The translations under genes were made by a program, and so were the position numbers. The notes below the pieces were generated by a model. That model was not told where the DNA came from. It was given only the letters and a program-made list of their open reading frames with translations, and did no database searches. From JAVVPO01 sp036655715 (GTDB lineage Bacteria > Bacillota > Clostridia > Lachnospirales > Cellulosilyticaceae), in NCBI GenBank assembly GCA_036655715.1, contig JAVVPO010000029.1:1-26552 (forward strand): a stretch of DNA of 26,552 nucleotides, given 5' to 3'. The first letter of the stretch is position 1, and every line of letters begins with the position of its first letter. Below, one piece after another: positions 7,419 to 16,010 of this stretch.

Positions 7419-8927
7419 TTAGTTATTGTAATATAAGTTATTTGTTAAGTACTCTGGCTCACAAGTCACTTCTATTCCTAATTTTCTAAATGTCGCTTCA
7501 TTACCGCCACTTAGAATAGTTGTTGAATGCGCTTGGCATCCTCTTAATTTTGCTACGCTTTCCATTGCAATTTGTGCTAATGGATTCGTTACAGCACCTA
7601 TACTTAAAGCAATAAGTACTTCTTCGCAATTAAGTGCTGTATTTTTACTACCTAATGTTTCGCCTTTTAATTTCTCAATTGGCTCAAGTGTTGCTGGTGA
7701 GATTAAATGAATCTCATCTGATATATTTGCAAGATATTTAATAGCATTAATAATAGCTGCTGATGCACCATCCATAAGCTTAGATGTCTTTCCTGTTACG
7801 ATAGTCCCATCTTCAAGTTCTATTGCAACAACAGAACATAGTTCATTTTTATCATTAACTTCTTTTAATCTAACCTCTAACTCTCTGGCTGGCATAACTA
7901 CTTTTCTATCTGCTTCTTTTAGTTTGAGTTCTTCCATGATAAGTTTAACTCTTTGGAATGTCTCTTTATCTACGTAACCTTTTTTATATTCACATCCTGT
8001 TTTGAAGTATCTTCTAATTACTTCTTGTTTTGAAGCTTCTCTGATTACTTCATCATCTATAATACCACAGGCTATACGGTTAACACCCATGTCTGTTGGT
8101 GATTGGAAAACGGATTCTTCTCCAGTTATTTTTTCTATAATTCTTTTTAGCACTGGGAATGCTTCAATATCTCTATTGTAGTTAACAGACATTTTCCCAT
8201 ATGCATCAAAATGGAATGAGTCAATCATATTAACATCTTTAAGATCTACGGTTGCAGCTTCATAAGCTATATTTAATGGATGCTTTAAAGGCACATTCCA
8301 GACTGGGAATGTCTCAAATTTAGAGTATCCAGCAGCTCTTCCTTGTCTATTCTCATGGTATAACTGACTAAGACAAGTTGCTAACTTTCCACTTCCTGGA
8401 CCTGGCGCTGTTACTACTACAATTGGCTTACTTGTTTTAATATATGGATTTTGGCCATATCCTTCTTCGCTTACAATCAGTTCTACATCGGTTGGATATC
8501 CTTTTGTTGCTTTGTGTTTGTAAACTTTGATACCTCTACGCTCAAGTTTATTGATAAATACTGTTGTAGCTGGTTGACCATCATATCTTGTGATAACGAC
8601 ACTATTTACATCTAGTTCATATTCTCTAAGATCATCTATAAGTCTTAAAACATCTACATCATACGTAATTCCAAAGTCACCACGTATTTTGTTACGTTCG
8701 ATATCTCCTGCATATACACAGATTACTATTTCTACTTTTTCTCTAAGTTTATGTAGTAATTTTATCTTTGCATTTTCGTCAAACCCAGGTAATACTCTTT
8801 TTGCATGAAGGTCAAATAAAAGCTTACCACCAAACTCTAAGTAAAGTTTGTCATAATTATTTACTCTCTCTAAAATATACTTTGATTGTTCTTCAATATA
8901 TGCTTTGTGATCAAAACCTATTTTCAT
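7419..8927 (-). CDS. UPF0371 / DUF1846 family protein
   Basis: This is a conserved cytoplasmic protein of about 500 residues whose biochemical role is not established as far as I know. The 502-residue product begins with the family signature MKIGFDHKAYIEEQSKYIL and carries the block ERVNNYDKLYLEFGGKLLFD (20-39). A glycine-rich, P-loop-like element APGPGSGK (174-181) suggests nucleotide or phosphate binding. A conserved ending region (CQAHSTTILSGGNEATFRKLG) follows. I chose the ATG at 8927 because family members start MKIGFD; the upstream GTG at 8933 would add two residues. AAAGGA lies ten bases before the ATG. No membrane segment or signal peptide is seen. It is transcribed alone and ends at the shared terminator. 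Confidence 0.9.
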   Translation of the reverse strand: MKIGFDHKAYIEEQSKYILERVNNYDKLYLEFGGKLLFDLHAKRVLPGFDENAKIKLLHKLREKVEIVICVYAGDIERNKIRGDFGITYDVDVLRLIDDLREYELDVNSVVITRYDGQPATTVFINKLERRGIKVYKHKATKGYPTDVELIVSEEGYGQNPYIKTSKPIVVVTAPGPGSGKLATCLSQLYHENRQGRAAGYSKFETFPVWNVPLKHPLNIAYEAATVDLKDVNMIDSFHFDAYGKMSVNYNRDIEAFPVLKRIIEKITGEESVFQSPTDMGVNRIACGIIDDEVIREASKQEVIRRYFKTGCEYKKGYVDKETFQRVKLIMEELKLKEADRKVVMPARELEVRLKEVNDKNELCSVVAIELEDGTIVTGKTSKLMDGASAAIINAIKYLANISDEIHLISPATLEPIEKLKGETLGSKNTALNCEEVLIALSIGAVTNPLAQIAMESVAKLRGCQAHSTTILSGGNEATFRKLGIEVTCEPEYLTNNLYYNN

Positions 8928-9032
8928 AGCCACACCATCCTTTATTTATTTACCCTTTTATCTTAGCTTATTTTTTCTCTAATTTAATATCATACTATAC
9001 TTCATACTTATATTGCGACTATTTTTTTCCTA

Positions 9033-9079
9033 AAAAATGAGTTAAGAGTGCTTACAGCAGTTGTAGGCACTCTTAACTC
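9033..9079 (-). terminator. Terminator of the dnaE-pfkA-pyk cluster
   Basis: GAGTTAAGAGTGC (9039-9051) and GCACTCTTAACTC (9067-9079) form a 13-base perfect stem, extended inside by TACA/TGTA around GCAGT. On the minus strand it is followed by a run of six T (9038-9033), just after the pyk stop codon. Confidence 0.9.
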
Positions 9080-9092
9080 TTAGTTTAAAAAA

Positions 9093-10856
9093 TTATTTTT
9101 TTACAACTGCTCCGTTGTATACTAATCCTTTTTCACTATCTACAGTAATTGTAGTAGCATTTCTTACAGCTTCAGCTACATTTTTAGCTGCAATAATAAC
9201 TGGAATATCAAGTGTTCTACCTACGATAGCTGCATGATTGTTTTCTTCTGCTGTAGAATCTTCAACAATAATTGCACTTGCTTTTTTCATATATGGTAAG
9301 TAAGAGTTATCTGTCTTTGGAGCGATTAAGATGTCACCTTTTGCAAAGTATTTATCAGCTTCATCTAACACTTTGATTACGCTAGCTTTTCCTGTGATAG
9401 ATTTCTTTCCGCAGCCAATTCCTCTAGCTAATACATTTCCTACATATTGAACTTTTAGGATGTTTGTAGTTCCCGCTACGCCAACTGGTACTCCAGCTGT
9501 AAGTACAACTACATCTCCTTGCTTTGCGAAACCTTTTTCTTCTGCTTTTGCTACTGCTGATGCAAATACATCATCTGTAGTTTGCTCATCAAATCCGATA
9601 AGGTGTGGCTGACAACCCCATACAAGGTTAAGTTGTCTTAACACTCTCTCATCTGGTGTACATGCTACAATTGGACATCTAGGCTTGAACTTAGATACGG
9701 CTCTTGCTGTGTGTCCTGATTTTGTAATTGTCACGATAGCTGCTGCTTCTAAATCTCTAGCTGTGCTACATGTTGCATGGCTAATAGCATTTGTCATACT
9801 AACTTTCGCTTCCATGTTTGTCATAGATAAGTTGTATAATTCACTTGTTGCTTCTGCTTTTCTTGCAATTCTGTCCATCATTTGAACTGTTTGGATTGGG
9901 TAATCACCTTTTGCAGTTTCTCCTGATAGCATGATTACTGATGTACCATCGAAGATAGCGTTCGCTACGTCACTGGCTTCTGCTCTAGTTGGTCTTGGAT
10001 TCTTAATCATAGAATCAAGCATTTGTGTTGCAGTAACAACTGGTTTACCTAATGCATTGCATTTGTTGATAAGCATTTTTTGTACAATAGGTACTTCTTC
10101 TGTTGGAATCTCAACACCAAGATCCCCTCTAGCTACCATGATAGCATCAGTTACTTGTAAGATTTCATCGATGTTATCTACACCATCTCTGCTTTCGATT
10201 TTAGAGATAATCTGAATATCTCCGCCACCGTTTAACTCTAATTCTTGACGCATTTTGATAACGTCATTTGCACAACGAACGAATGATGCTGCAACATAAT
10301 CTACGCCTTGTTCTGAACCAAATTTGATATCTGATTTATCTTTATCAGTAAGTGCTGGTAAGTTAACATATACATCCGGAATATTAACTCCTTTTGTTGA
10401 TCCTAACATGCCACCATTTTCAATAACGCACTCTACTTCTGTGTTTGTTAAGTTCTTAACTTTAAGTTCAATTAAACCATCATCGATAAGAATTCTACTT
10501 CCACGCTTAAGGTCGTATGGAAGATTTTTGTAGCTTACGCTTACTCTCTTATCATCGCCTTCGATTTCTTCTGTTGTTAAAACAAAAGTTTCACCTACAT
10601 TAAGTTTAATATCGTCATTACCTTTTAGTACTCCCGTACGAATTTCAGGCCCCTTAGTATCTAATATAATAGGAATCGGCATACCTAACTCTTCTCTTAC
10701 TTGTTTCACGTTGTTGATTGAAACAATATGTGTGTCATGATTACCATGTGAGAAGTTTAGACGGAATGCATTAACACCCGCATGAATTAATTCTCTTATA
10801 CTATCAACATCACAAGTCTTTGGTCCTAATGTAGCTATAATTTTGGTTTTACGCAT
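9093..10856 (-). CDS. pyk: Pyruvate kinase with extra C-terminal PEP-utiliser domain
   Basis: It converts phosphoenolpyruvate and ADP to pyruvate and ATP, the last step of glycolysis. Catalytic-barrel motifs are FRLNFSHG (31-38; Arg, Asn and Ser for substrate and K+), LDTKGPEIRTG (66-76), SKIESRDG (218-225, with catalytic K219 and metal ligand E221), ARGDLGVEIP (242-251) and TATQMLDSM. The lid domain spans about 72-168 and the allosteric C domain about 350-470. At 587 residues it is longer than the roughly 470-residue basic form because it carries the mobile PEP-utilising domain (about 475-587, with NNHAAIVGRTLDIP) common in Bacillales and Clostridia. The ATG at 10856 was chosen because GGGAG lies ten bases upstream and the product then begins MRKTKIIATLGP; the in-frame TTG at 10880 is disfavoured. 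It lies 65 bases after pfkA. Confidence 0.97.
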   Translation of the reverse strand: MRKTKIIATLGPKTCDVDSIRELIHAGVNAFRLNFSHGNHDTHIVSINNVKQVREELGMPIPIILDTKGPEIRTGVLKGNDDIKLNVGETFVLTTEEIEGDDKRVSVSYKNLPYDLKRGSRILIDDGLIELKVKNLTNTEVECVIENGGMLGSTKGVNIPDVYVNLPALTDKDKSDIKFGSEQGVDYVAASFVRCANDVIKMRQELELNGGGDIQIISKIESRDGVDNIDEILQVTDAIMVARGDLGVEIPTEEVPIVQKMLINKCNALGKPVVTATQMLDSMIKNPRPTRAEASDVANAIFDGTSVIMLSGETAKGDYPIQTVQMMDRIARKAEATSELYNLSMTNMEAKVSMTNAISHATCSTARDLEAAAIVTITKSGHTARAVSKFKPRCPIVACTPDERVLRQLNLVWGCQPHLIGFDEQTTDDVFASAVAKAEEKGFAKQGDVVVLTAGVPVGVAGTTNILKVQYVGNVLARGIGCGKKSITGKASVIKVLDEADKYFAKGDILIAPKTDNSYLPYMKKASAIIVEDSTAEENNHAAIVGRTLDIPVIIAAKNVAEAVRNATTITVDSEKGLVYNGAVVKK

Positions 10857-10904
10857 TTTTTTATTTCTCCCTTGTTTCAATATTAGGCTTCTATTAAAAT
10901 CATC

Positions 10905-10928
10905 AAGCTAGTTACATTCAACTAGCTT
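10905..10928 (-). terminator. Hairpin at the pfkA-pyk junction, possible partial terminator or processing site
   Basis: AAGCTAGTT (10905-10913) and AACTAGCTT (10920-10928) are perfect 9-base arms around a 6-base loop. On the minus strand the hairpin includes the pfkA stop codon and is followed by GATGATTTT, which is only weakly T-rich. It may attenuate transcription into pyk or stabilise an mRNA end. Confidence 0.45.
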
Positions 10929-11893
10929 AAGATTGAACTTAAGTTATACATATATGGGTCTAGTTCCTTTGTCATTGTAAGGGCTTCATTAATATCATAA
11001 TCTACATATTTGCCATCTACATAAGAAACAACTCTTTTAGCTTTGCCTTCACATAATAAATCGACAGCCTTAGCTCCCATCATTGAGGCATGCATTCTAT
11101 CTACTGCAGTTGGAGATCCACCTCTTTGAAGATGTCCAAGTATTGTAGCTCTTGTCTCAATACCTGTTATATTTTCAATAGTTTTAGCAAGTCTTTCTGA
11201 CCCGCCAACTCCTTCTGCTGCAATAATCAAGAAATGCTTTTTACCCTTGTGTTTATTTTCAATAATTGTTTTTACAATTTCATCATCACTTAACCTTGGC
11301 ATTTCTGGCAATAATACCATCTCTGCTCCTGAGTTAATTGCACACCATAAAGCAATGTAACCTGCATTACGTCCCATTACCTCTACAATTGAACATCTTT
11401 GATGTGAAGTAGAAGTATCACGGATTTTATTAATAGCATCCATTGCTGTATTTACTGCTGTATCAAAACCGATTGTATACTCTGTACAAGCAATATCTAA
11501 GTCAATTGTTCCAGGGATACCGATTGTATTAATTCCTAAGTTAGCAAGCTTTTCAGCTCCTTGGAATGAACCATCTCCTCCGATAACAACTAAACCATCT
11601 ATACCAAATACTCTACACATATCAGCTCCGCGTTGTTGTCCTTCTGCTTGCATAAATTCACGACAACGAGCTGTTTGTAATACTGTACCACCTTTTTGGA
11701 TAATATCTGATACACTTCTTGTATCCATTTCAAATACATCGCCTGTAAGTAAACCATTGTACCCTTTACGGATACCCATTACTTTAATACCTTTAGTTAT
11801 AGCGGCTCTTACTACGGATCTTATAGCCGCATTCATACCTGGTGCATCGCCACCACTTGTTAGTACACCTATTGTTTTGATTTGTTTACTCAT
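10922..11893 (-). CDS. pfkA: 6-phosphofructokinase, ATP-dependent
   Basis: It phosphorylates fructose 6-phosphate to fructose 1,6-bisphosphate. The 323-residue length matches bacterial PfkA. Motifs are LTSGGDAPGMNAAIR (11-25, ATP site), IGGDGS (104-109), PGTIDLD (127-133), MGRNAG (173-178) and LGHLQRGGSPTAVDR. Gly in GGDGS and Gly128 in PGTID are the states linked to ATP use, where pyrophosphate-dependent enzymes have Asp and Lys, so I call it ATP-dependent. The residue between the two active-site aspartates is Leu132, where the usual motif is TIDND; both aspartates remain. The ATG at 11893 has GGGGG eight bases upstream; the in-frame ATG at 11929 would add 12 residues unlike the family. It lies between dnaE and pyk and appears to have its own promoter. 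Confidence 0.97.
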   Translation of the reverse strand: MSKQIKTIGVLTSGGDAPGMNAAIRSVVRAAITKGIKVMGIRKGYNGLLTGDVFEMDTRSVSDIIQKGGTVLQTARCREFMQAEGQQRGADMCRVFGIDGLVVIGGDGSFQGAEKLANLGINTIGIPGTIDLDIACTEYTIGFDTAVNTAMDAINKIRDTSTSHQRCSIVEVMGRNAGYIALWCAINSGAEMVLLPEMPRLSDDEIVKTIIENKHKGKKHFLIIAAEGVGGSERLAKTIENITGIETRATILGHLQRGGSPTAVDRMHASMMGAKAVDLLCEGKAKRVVSYVDGKYVDYDINEALTMTKELDPYMYNLSSILS

Positions 11894-11931
11894 AAAAACA
11901 ACCCCCTGTTTTTTGAAATTTGTTTCCATGC

Positions 11932-11960
11932 ATTATATTCAATTCGATTTTATTTTACAA
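11932..11960 (-). promoter_or_regulatory. Putative promoter of pfkA-pyk in the dnaE-pfkA gap
   Basis: On the minus strand TTGTAA (11960-11955) and TATAAT (11937-11932) are 17 bases apart, within the 89-base gap, about 40 bases upstream of the pfkA ATG. It would let the glycolytic genes be expressed independently of dnaE. Confidence 0.66.
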
Positions 11961-11982
11961 AAATCCTTATGAAATTGCAATA

Positions 11983-14900
11983 TCAATTAACTTTTTTTGG
12001 TACTACTATACATTCTCTTCCTAATAGTTGTTGTAGGTCATGTACAATATTATCATTGATATTCACATTATACTTAGCTGGAAATGTTTTAAATGTATTA
12101 TCTTCTATAGACTCTACTATAATTTTAGAATTCCCTTTGTATTTATTAAATATGTGTATTAAATTTTGCCTGATTTCACTAGTACGTTGTGACTCAGACA
12201 TCTTAAGTATAATACAATTTTTAAGTTCTGGGTTTAAAAGTTCTTCTAAACTTGTCACACTATCTGCAATAATCGTTACAGCATCATCATCTTTTATTGA
12301 AACACGCCCCTTTAATACAAATACATCATTTTCCGGAATCTGTGCGAATTTATCGTAAAGATTCGGGAAAATAATACATTCTATTGTTCCAGTTGTATCT
12401 TCAAGGGTGATGAAAGCCATTTTTTTATTTGTTTTTGTAAAGGTTACTTTTTTTTCTACCAATAACCCTCCAATTACAACTTTTTGGTCATCTTGAACAT
12501 TGATTTCATCTTCTTTAATCTCTAAGTCAATTGCTCTATTTGATATATATCTGTCTAATTGGTTACTCACTTTATCAAGTGGATGTCCACTTAAATATAT
12601 GCCTATAACTTCTTTTTCATAATTCAAAATTTCTTTCAAATCAAATTCTTGTATATTAGGTAAGCTATCAGCTTTTGCATTTGACTCATTAATCTCTTCA
12701 TTTCCGATTGCAAATAAATCAATTTGACCTGCTATATTATTTTTTTTATTAATGGCTATACCATCTGCAACTTGTTTGTAAATAGCCATATATTGACTAC
12801 GTTTACCACCTAGTGAATCCAACGCTCCAGCTAAAATCAAACTTTCTATACTTCGCTTGTTAGTATCTTTACTCTCCATGCGATTATAAAAATCTGTCAG
12901 GCTTACGAAGAATCCATTTTTTTCTCTTTCTTCAACGATACGCTCTACAACATTTTTACCTACATTTTTGATTGCTGCAAGTCCATACATTATTTTGGTC
13001 TCTTTTGTACTAAAATACCCATAGCCTTCATTAATATCTGGTGCTACAACTTCAATACCTAGCTTCTTGCAACTTTCAATGTACTGTCTAATCTTAGGGC
13101 TAACATCCATAACAGAAGTCATAAGCGCAGCCATAAATTCAACTTTATAATAAGCTTTTAAATACGCTGTTTGATAAGCTACTACCGCATAAGCTGCCGC
13201 ATGAGATTTATTAAATGCGTATTTTGCAAAGTCAATCATATCATCAAAGATTTGATTGGCTGCCTCGGCAGGTATACCATTTGCAATGGCCCCTGGTACA
13301 TCTTCTCCATTTCCATTTAAGAAAATTTCCCTTTCTTTGGCCATAACCTCTGTTTTCTTTTTACCCATTGCACGGCGAAGCAAATCACTTCGCCCCAAGC
13401 TATAACCACCTAGGTCTCGTACAATCTGCATAACCTGTTCCTGATAGACAATACAGCCATACGTATTATCTAAAATAGGTTCTAGTGCCTCATGAGTATA
13501 AGTGATACTATCTTTATTTTTCTTTCCTTGTACATACTTAGGAATAAAGTCCATTGGACCTGGTCTATAAAGTGATACACCCGCTATAATATCTTCTAAT
13601 GTGGTTGGACAAAGTTCCTTCATGAAAGACTTCATTCCTGCACTTTCTAGCTGAAATATACCTTCTGTATTGCCAGATGCAATGAGTTCATAAGCTTTTG
13701 CATCATCGTATTCCATCTTACTAAAGTCAATCTCAACACCATGATTTAGCTTAACAAGTTTAATAGCATTATCAATTACAGTTAGTGTCCTAAGGCCTAG
13801 GAAGTCCATTTTAAGCAGCCCTAGTTCCTCTAGTGTGGTCATCGTATACTGTGTGGTAATAACACCCTCATTCGCATTGAGCGGCACATACTCTACAACA
13901 GGCTTCTTGGAAATAACGACTCCTGCCGCATGAGTTGAAGAGTGTCTTGGAATACCTTCTAGCTTCATTGCATTATCAATAAGATATTTAACATCAGCCT
14001 CCGTATTGTATAGCTCATTTAATTCCTCATTCATCTTAAGCGCCTTTTTAATCGTCATCTTAAGCTCGTTTGGAATCATTTTCGCTATCTTATCCACTTG
14101 TGGATAAGGCATATTCGTAGCTCGTCCTACATCACGTATAACCGCTTTAGCCGACATCGTTCCAAAAGTAATAATCTGTGCGACACGGTTTTCTCCGTAT
14201 TTCTCAATAACGTAATCAATAACTTCTTGTCTTCTCTCGTAACAAAAGTCAATATCAATATCAGGCATGCTGACACGTTCTGGATTTAAGAAACGTTCAA
14301 AGAGTAAGCTGTATTTAATAGGATCTATATCTGTAATCTCTAACGTATAGGCTACAATACTTCCAGCGGCTGAACCTCGCCCCGGGCCTACTGGTATTCC
14401 TTCATCTTTGGCATATTTAATAAAGTCACTTACAATTAAAAAGTAGTCTACAAATCCCATCTGAATGATAATATCTAATTCATATTCTAAACGATCTTTA
14501 AGTTCTTCTGTTATATTTTCATATCTATAGACTAGCCCTTCATAACAAAGGCGTCTTAGATACTCTTTTGGCTCTTCTTCTGTAGGAACATCAAAGCTTG
14601 GTAATTTCAGTTCATGGAAATCAAATTCTACATGACATCTCTCGGCTACCTTACAGGTATTTTCTAATGCTTCTTTAGCATAAGAAAAAAGCTTCTCCAT
14701 TTGCTGCGGACTCTTTAAGTAATACTGCCCACCTTCATAAATCATTCTATCAGGATCATCCATTGTCTTACCGGTCTGGATACATAATAATATTTCATGT
14801 GGCTTTGCATCTTCTTCCAAGATATAGTGAACGTCATTGGTTGCTACCATTGGTATCCCAGTTTCCCCAGCTAAACGCATAGTAAGCTGGTTAGCCTTTG

Positions 14901-15450
14901 ACTGCTGACTCATCCCATGGTCTTGAATTTCTAGATAGAAATTACCTCTACCCATGATTCCATCAAGCTTTTCAGCAACGCCTTTTGCTGTTTCATAACT
15001 ATCTTCTAATAAGCTTCTCGTAACTGGTCCTGCCAAACAAGCACCTAAGACAATAATACCTTCTTTGCACTCTTCTAGTAGCGCATAATCTATACGGGGC
15101 TTACGATAAAATCCTTCTGTAAAACCTAGCGAAACCATCTTGATTAAATTTTGATAGCCTACATTGTTTTCAGCAAGTAATACAAGATGGTTATACCTCA
15201 TATCTTCTTTTTCTTTATCAAATCGGCTGCGCTTAGCTAAGTATACCTCACATCCTATGATAGGTTTGATCCCTCTATCCTTAGCTGCCTTATAAAAATC
15301 AATTGCACCATACATTACACCATGGTCTGTAATAGCCAGAGAGTCCATGCCTAGTTCTTTAGTTTTATCTAATAAGTCGCCTATTTTTGCTGACCCATCT
15401 AATAAACTATACTCTGTATGTACATGCAAGTGTGTAAATGCTACTGACAT
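11983..15450 (-). CDS. dnaE: DNA polymerase III alpha subunit (DnaE type)
   Basis: This is a replicative DNA polymerase, class C. The 1155-residue protein has an N-terminal PHP domain (about 1-280) that appears to keep all metal ligands: H9 and H11 in HLHVH, D18, H43, E68, H88, C138, and D206/H208 in NDVHY. The palm has GPGRGSAAGS (355-364) and the catalytic PDIDIDF (396-402), with the third aspartate at 549 in KMDFLG. Finger and tau-binding regions follow (GKKKTEVMAKE, FNKSHAAAYAVVAYQTAYLK). Then come a helix-hairpin-helix segment and an OB-fold (VVIGGLLVEKKV to about 1055). The order PHP-palm-OB, with no inserted exonuclease, makes it DnaE and not PolC. Its start has AAGGAGAG before the ATG and its promoter is at 15489-15517. 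It is the first gene of dnaE-pfkA-pyk. Confidence 0.97.
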   Translation of the reverse strand: MSVAFTHLHVHTEYSLLDGSAKIGDLLDKTKELGMDSLAITDHGVMYGAIDFYKAAKDRGIKPIIGCEVYLAKRSRFDKEKEDMRYNHLVLLAENNVGYQNLIKMVSLGFTEGFYRKPRIDYALLEECKEGIIVLGACLAGPVTRSLLEDSYETAKGVAEKLDGIMGRGNFYLEIQDHGMSQQSKANQLTMRLAGETGIPMVATNDVHYILEEDAKPHEILLCIQTGKTMDDPDRMIYEGGQYYLKSPQQMEKLFSYAKEALENTCKVAERCHVEFDFHELKLPSFDVPTEEEPKEYLRRLCYEGLVYRYENITEELKDRLEYELDIIIQMGFVDYFLIVSDFIKYAKDEGIPVGPGRGSAAGSIVAYTLEITDIDPIKYSLLFERFLNPERVSMPDIDIDFCYERRQEVIDYVIEKYGENRVAQIITFGTMSAKAVIRDVGRATNMPYPQVDKIAKMIPNELKMTIKKALKMNEELNELYNTEADVKYLIDNAMKLEGIPRHSSTHAAGVVISKKPVVEYVPLNANEGVITTQYTMTTLEELGLLKMDFLGLRTLTVIDNAIKLVKLNHGVEIDFSKMEYDDAKAYELIASGNTEGIFQLESAGMKSFMKELCPTTLEDIIAGVSLYRPGPMDFIPKYVQGKKNKDSITYTHEALEPILDNTYGCIVYQEQVMQIVRDLGGYSLGRSDLLRRAMGKKKTEVMAKEREIFLNGNGEDVPGAIANGIPAEAANQIFDDMIDFAKYAFNKSHAAAYAVVAYQTAYLKAYYKVEFMAALMTSVMDVSPKIRQYIESCKKLGIEVVAPDINEGYGYFSTKETKIMYGLAAIKNVGKNVVERIVEEREKNGFFVSLTDFYNRMESKDTNKRSIESLILAGALDSLGGKRSQYMAIYKQVADGIAINKKNNIAGQIDLFAIGNEEINESNAKADSLPNIQEFDLKEILNYEKEVIGIYLSGHPLDKVSNQLDRYISNRAIDLEIKEDEINVQDDQKVVIGGLLVEKKVTFTKTNKKMAFITLEDTTGTIECIIFPNLYDKFAQIPENDVFVLKGRVSIKDDDAVTIIADSVTSLEELLNPELKNCIILKMSESQRTSEIRQNLIHIFNKYKGNSKIIVESIEDNTFKTFPAKYNVNINDNIVHDLQQLLGRECIVVPKKVN

Positions 15451-15488
15451 TGCTTACTCTCCTTCCTTTACTTAATCTATTATGTCCT

Positions 15489-15517
15489 ATTATATCACAA
15501 GTCGCCTTTCCTGTGAA
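15489..15517 (-). promoter_or_regulatory. Promoter of dnaE
   Basis: On the minus strand TTCACA (15517-15512) and TATAAT (15494-15489) are 17 bases apart, and TG precedes the -10 as an extended -10 element (TGATATAAT). It lies about 40 bases upstream of the dnaE ATG. Confidence 0.78.
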
Positions 15518-15563
15518 AAGTTTGTAGAAATTTAATATCTAGACCACCTATATTTCTTTACTC

Positions 15564-15592
15564 TTGAATAGCCTGACTCCTTCTCATATACT
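15564..15592 (+). promoter_or_regulatory. Promoter of the DUF1904 gene
   Basis: TTGAAT (15564-15569) and TATACT (15587-15592) are 17 bases apart, 36 bases upstream of the ATG at 15629. It is divergent from the dnaE promoter. Confidence 0.66.
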
Positions 15593-15628
15593 TAAAGTAT
15601 TAAATATTTTTCAAGGAGGCTATAAACT

Positions 15629-15952
15629 ATGCCAATGCTACGTATACGCGGAATTTCTGAAGAAAAAATCAAAGAAGTAAGTATGCCTTTAGTCCATGAA
15701 TTACACGAAATCATAGGTTGCCCAAAAGATTACTTTACGCTTGAACTTATTCAAAACACCTTTATCATGGATGGCACTACTGTGAATCCACCTACTCTCA
15801 TTGAAGTATCTTGGTTTGATAGAGGTCAGGAAGTTCAGGACATGGTTGCTAAATGTATTACCAAATATTTTACATCTACTACCGATTGTCTTGAGGTCTA
15901 CTTCATTACACTTAAAGAAAATAACTACTATGAAAATGGTAAACATTTTTAA
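15629..15952 (+). CDS. DUF1904 family protein, tautomerase-like
   Basis: This small 107-residue cytoplasmic protein is found mainly in Firmicutes; its function is unknown to me. It starts MPMLRIRG, with a proline right after the initiator Met as in the tautomerase/MIF superfamily, where the N-terminal proline is the catalytic base. It continues with the family blocks IGCPKDYFTLELI (29-41), EVSWFDRGQEVQDMVAKCIT and the ending ENNYYENGKHF. The alternation of strands and helices fits a tautomerase-like fold; a tautomerase activity is only inferred. AAGGAGG lies upstream at a good distance. It is monocistronic and followed by a strong hairpin terminator. Assignment to DUF1904 is from sequence memory. 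Confidence 0.86.
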   Translation: MPMLRIRGISEEKIKEVSMPLVHELHEIIGCPKDYFTLELIQNTFIMDGTTVNPPTLIEVSWFDRGQEVQDMVAKCITKYFTSTTDCLEVYFITLKENNYYENGKHF

Positions 15953-15966
15953 TGTTTTTTAAACAC

Positions 15967-16005
15967 AAAAGAGAGTCAGTAGATTTTTCCTACTCACTCT
16001 CTTTT
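15967..16005. terminator. Bidirectional terminator between the DUF1904 and DUF554 genes
   Basis: AAAAGAGAGT-c-AGTAG (15967-15982) pairs with CTACT-c-ACTCTCTTTT (15990-16005), leaving one mismatch and a 7-base loop, with A and T runs on the two sides. It lies between the two convergent stop codons. Confidence 0.88.
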
Positions 16006-16010
16006 ATTTA

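Noticed and set aside
9685..10533. Plus-strand frames opposite pyk
   Set aside because: They are shadows of a highly conserved gene and match no motif.
11757..12358. Plus-strand frames of 71 and 158 codons across the dnaE end and pfkA start
   Set aside because: They overlap two certain genes on the other strand and the pfkA promoter, and have no credible start signal.
15701..15946. Minus-strand 81-codon frame opposite the DUF1904 gene
   Set aside because: The plus-strand frame has a promoter, AAGGAGG and family motifs; the minus frame has none.
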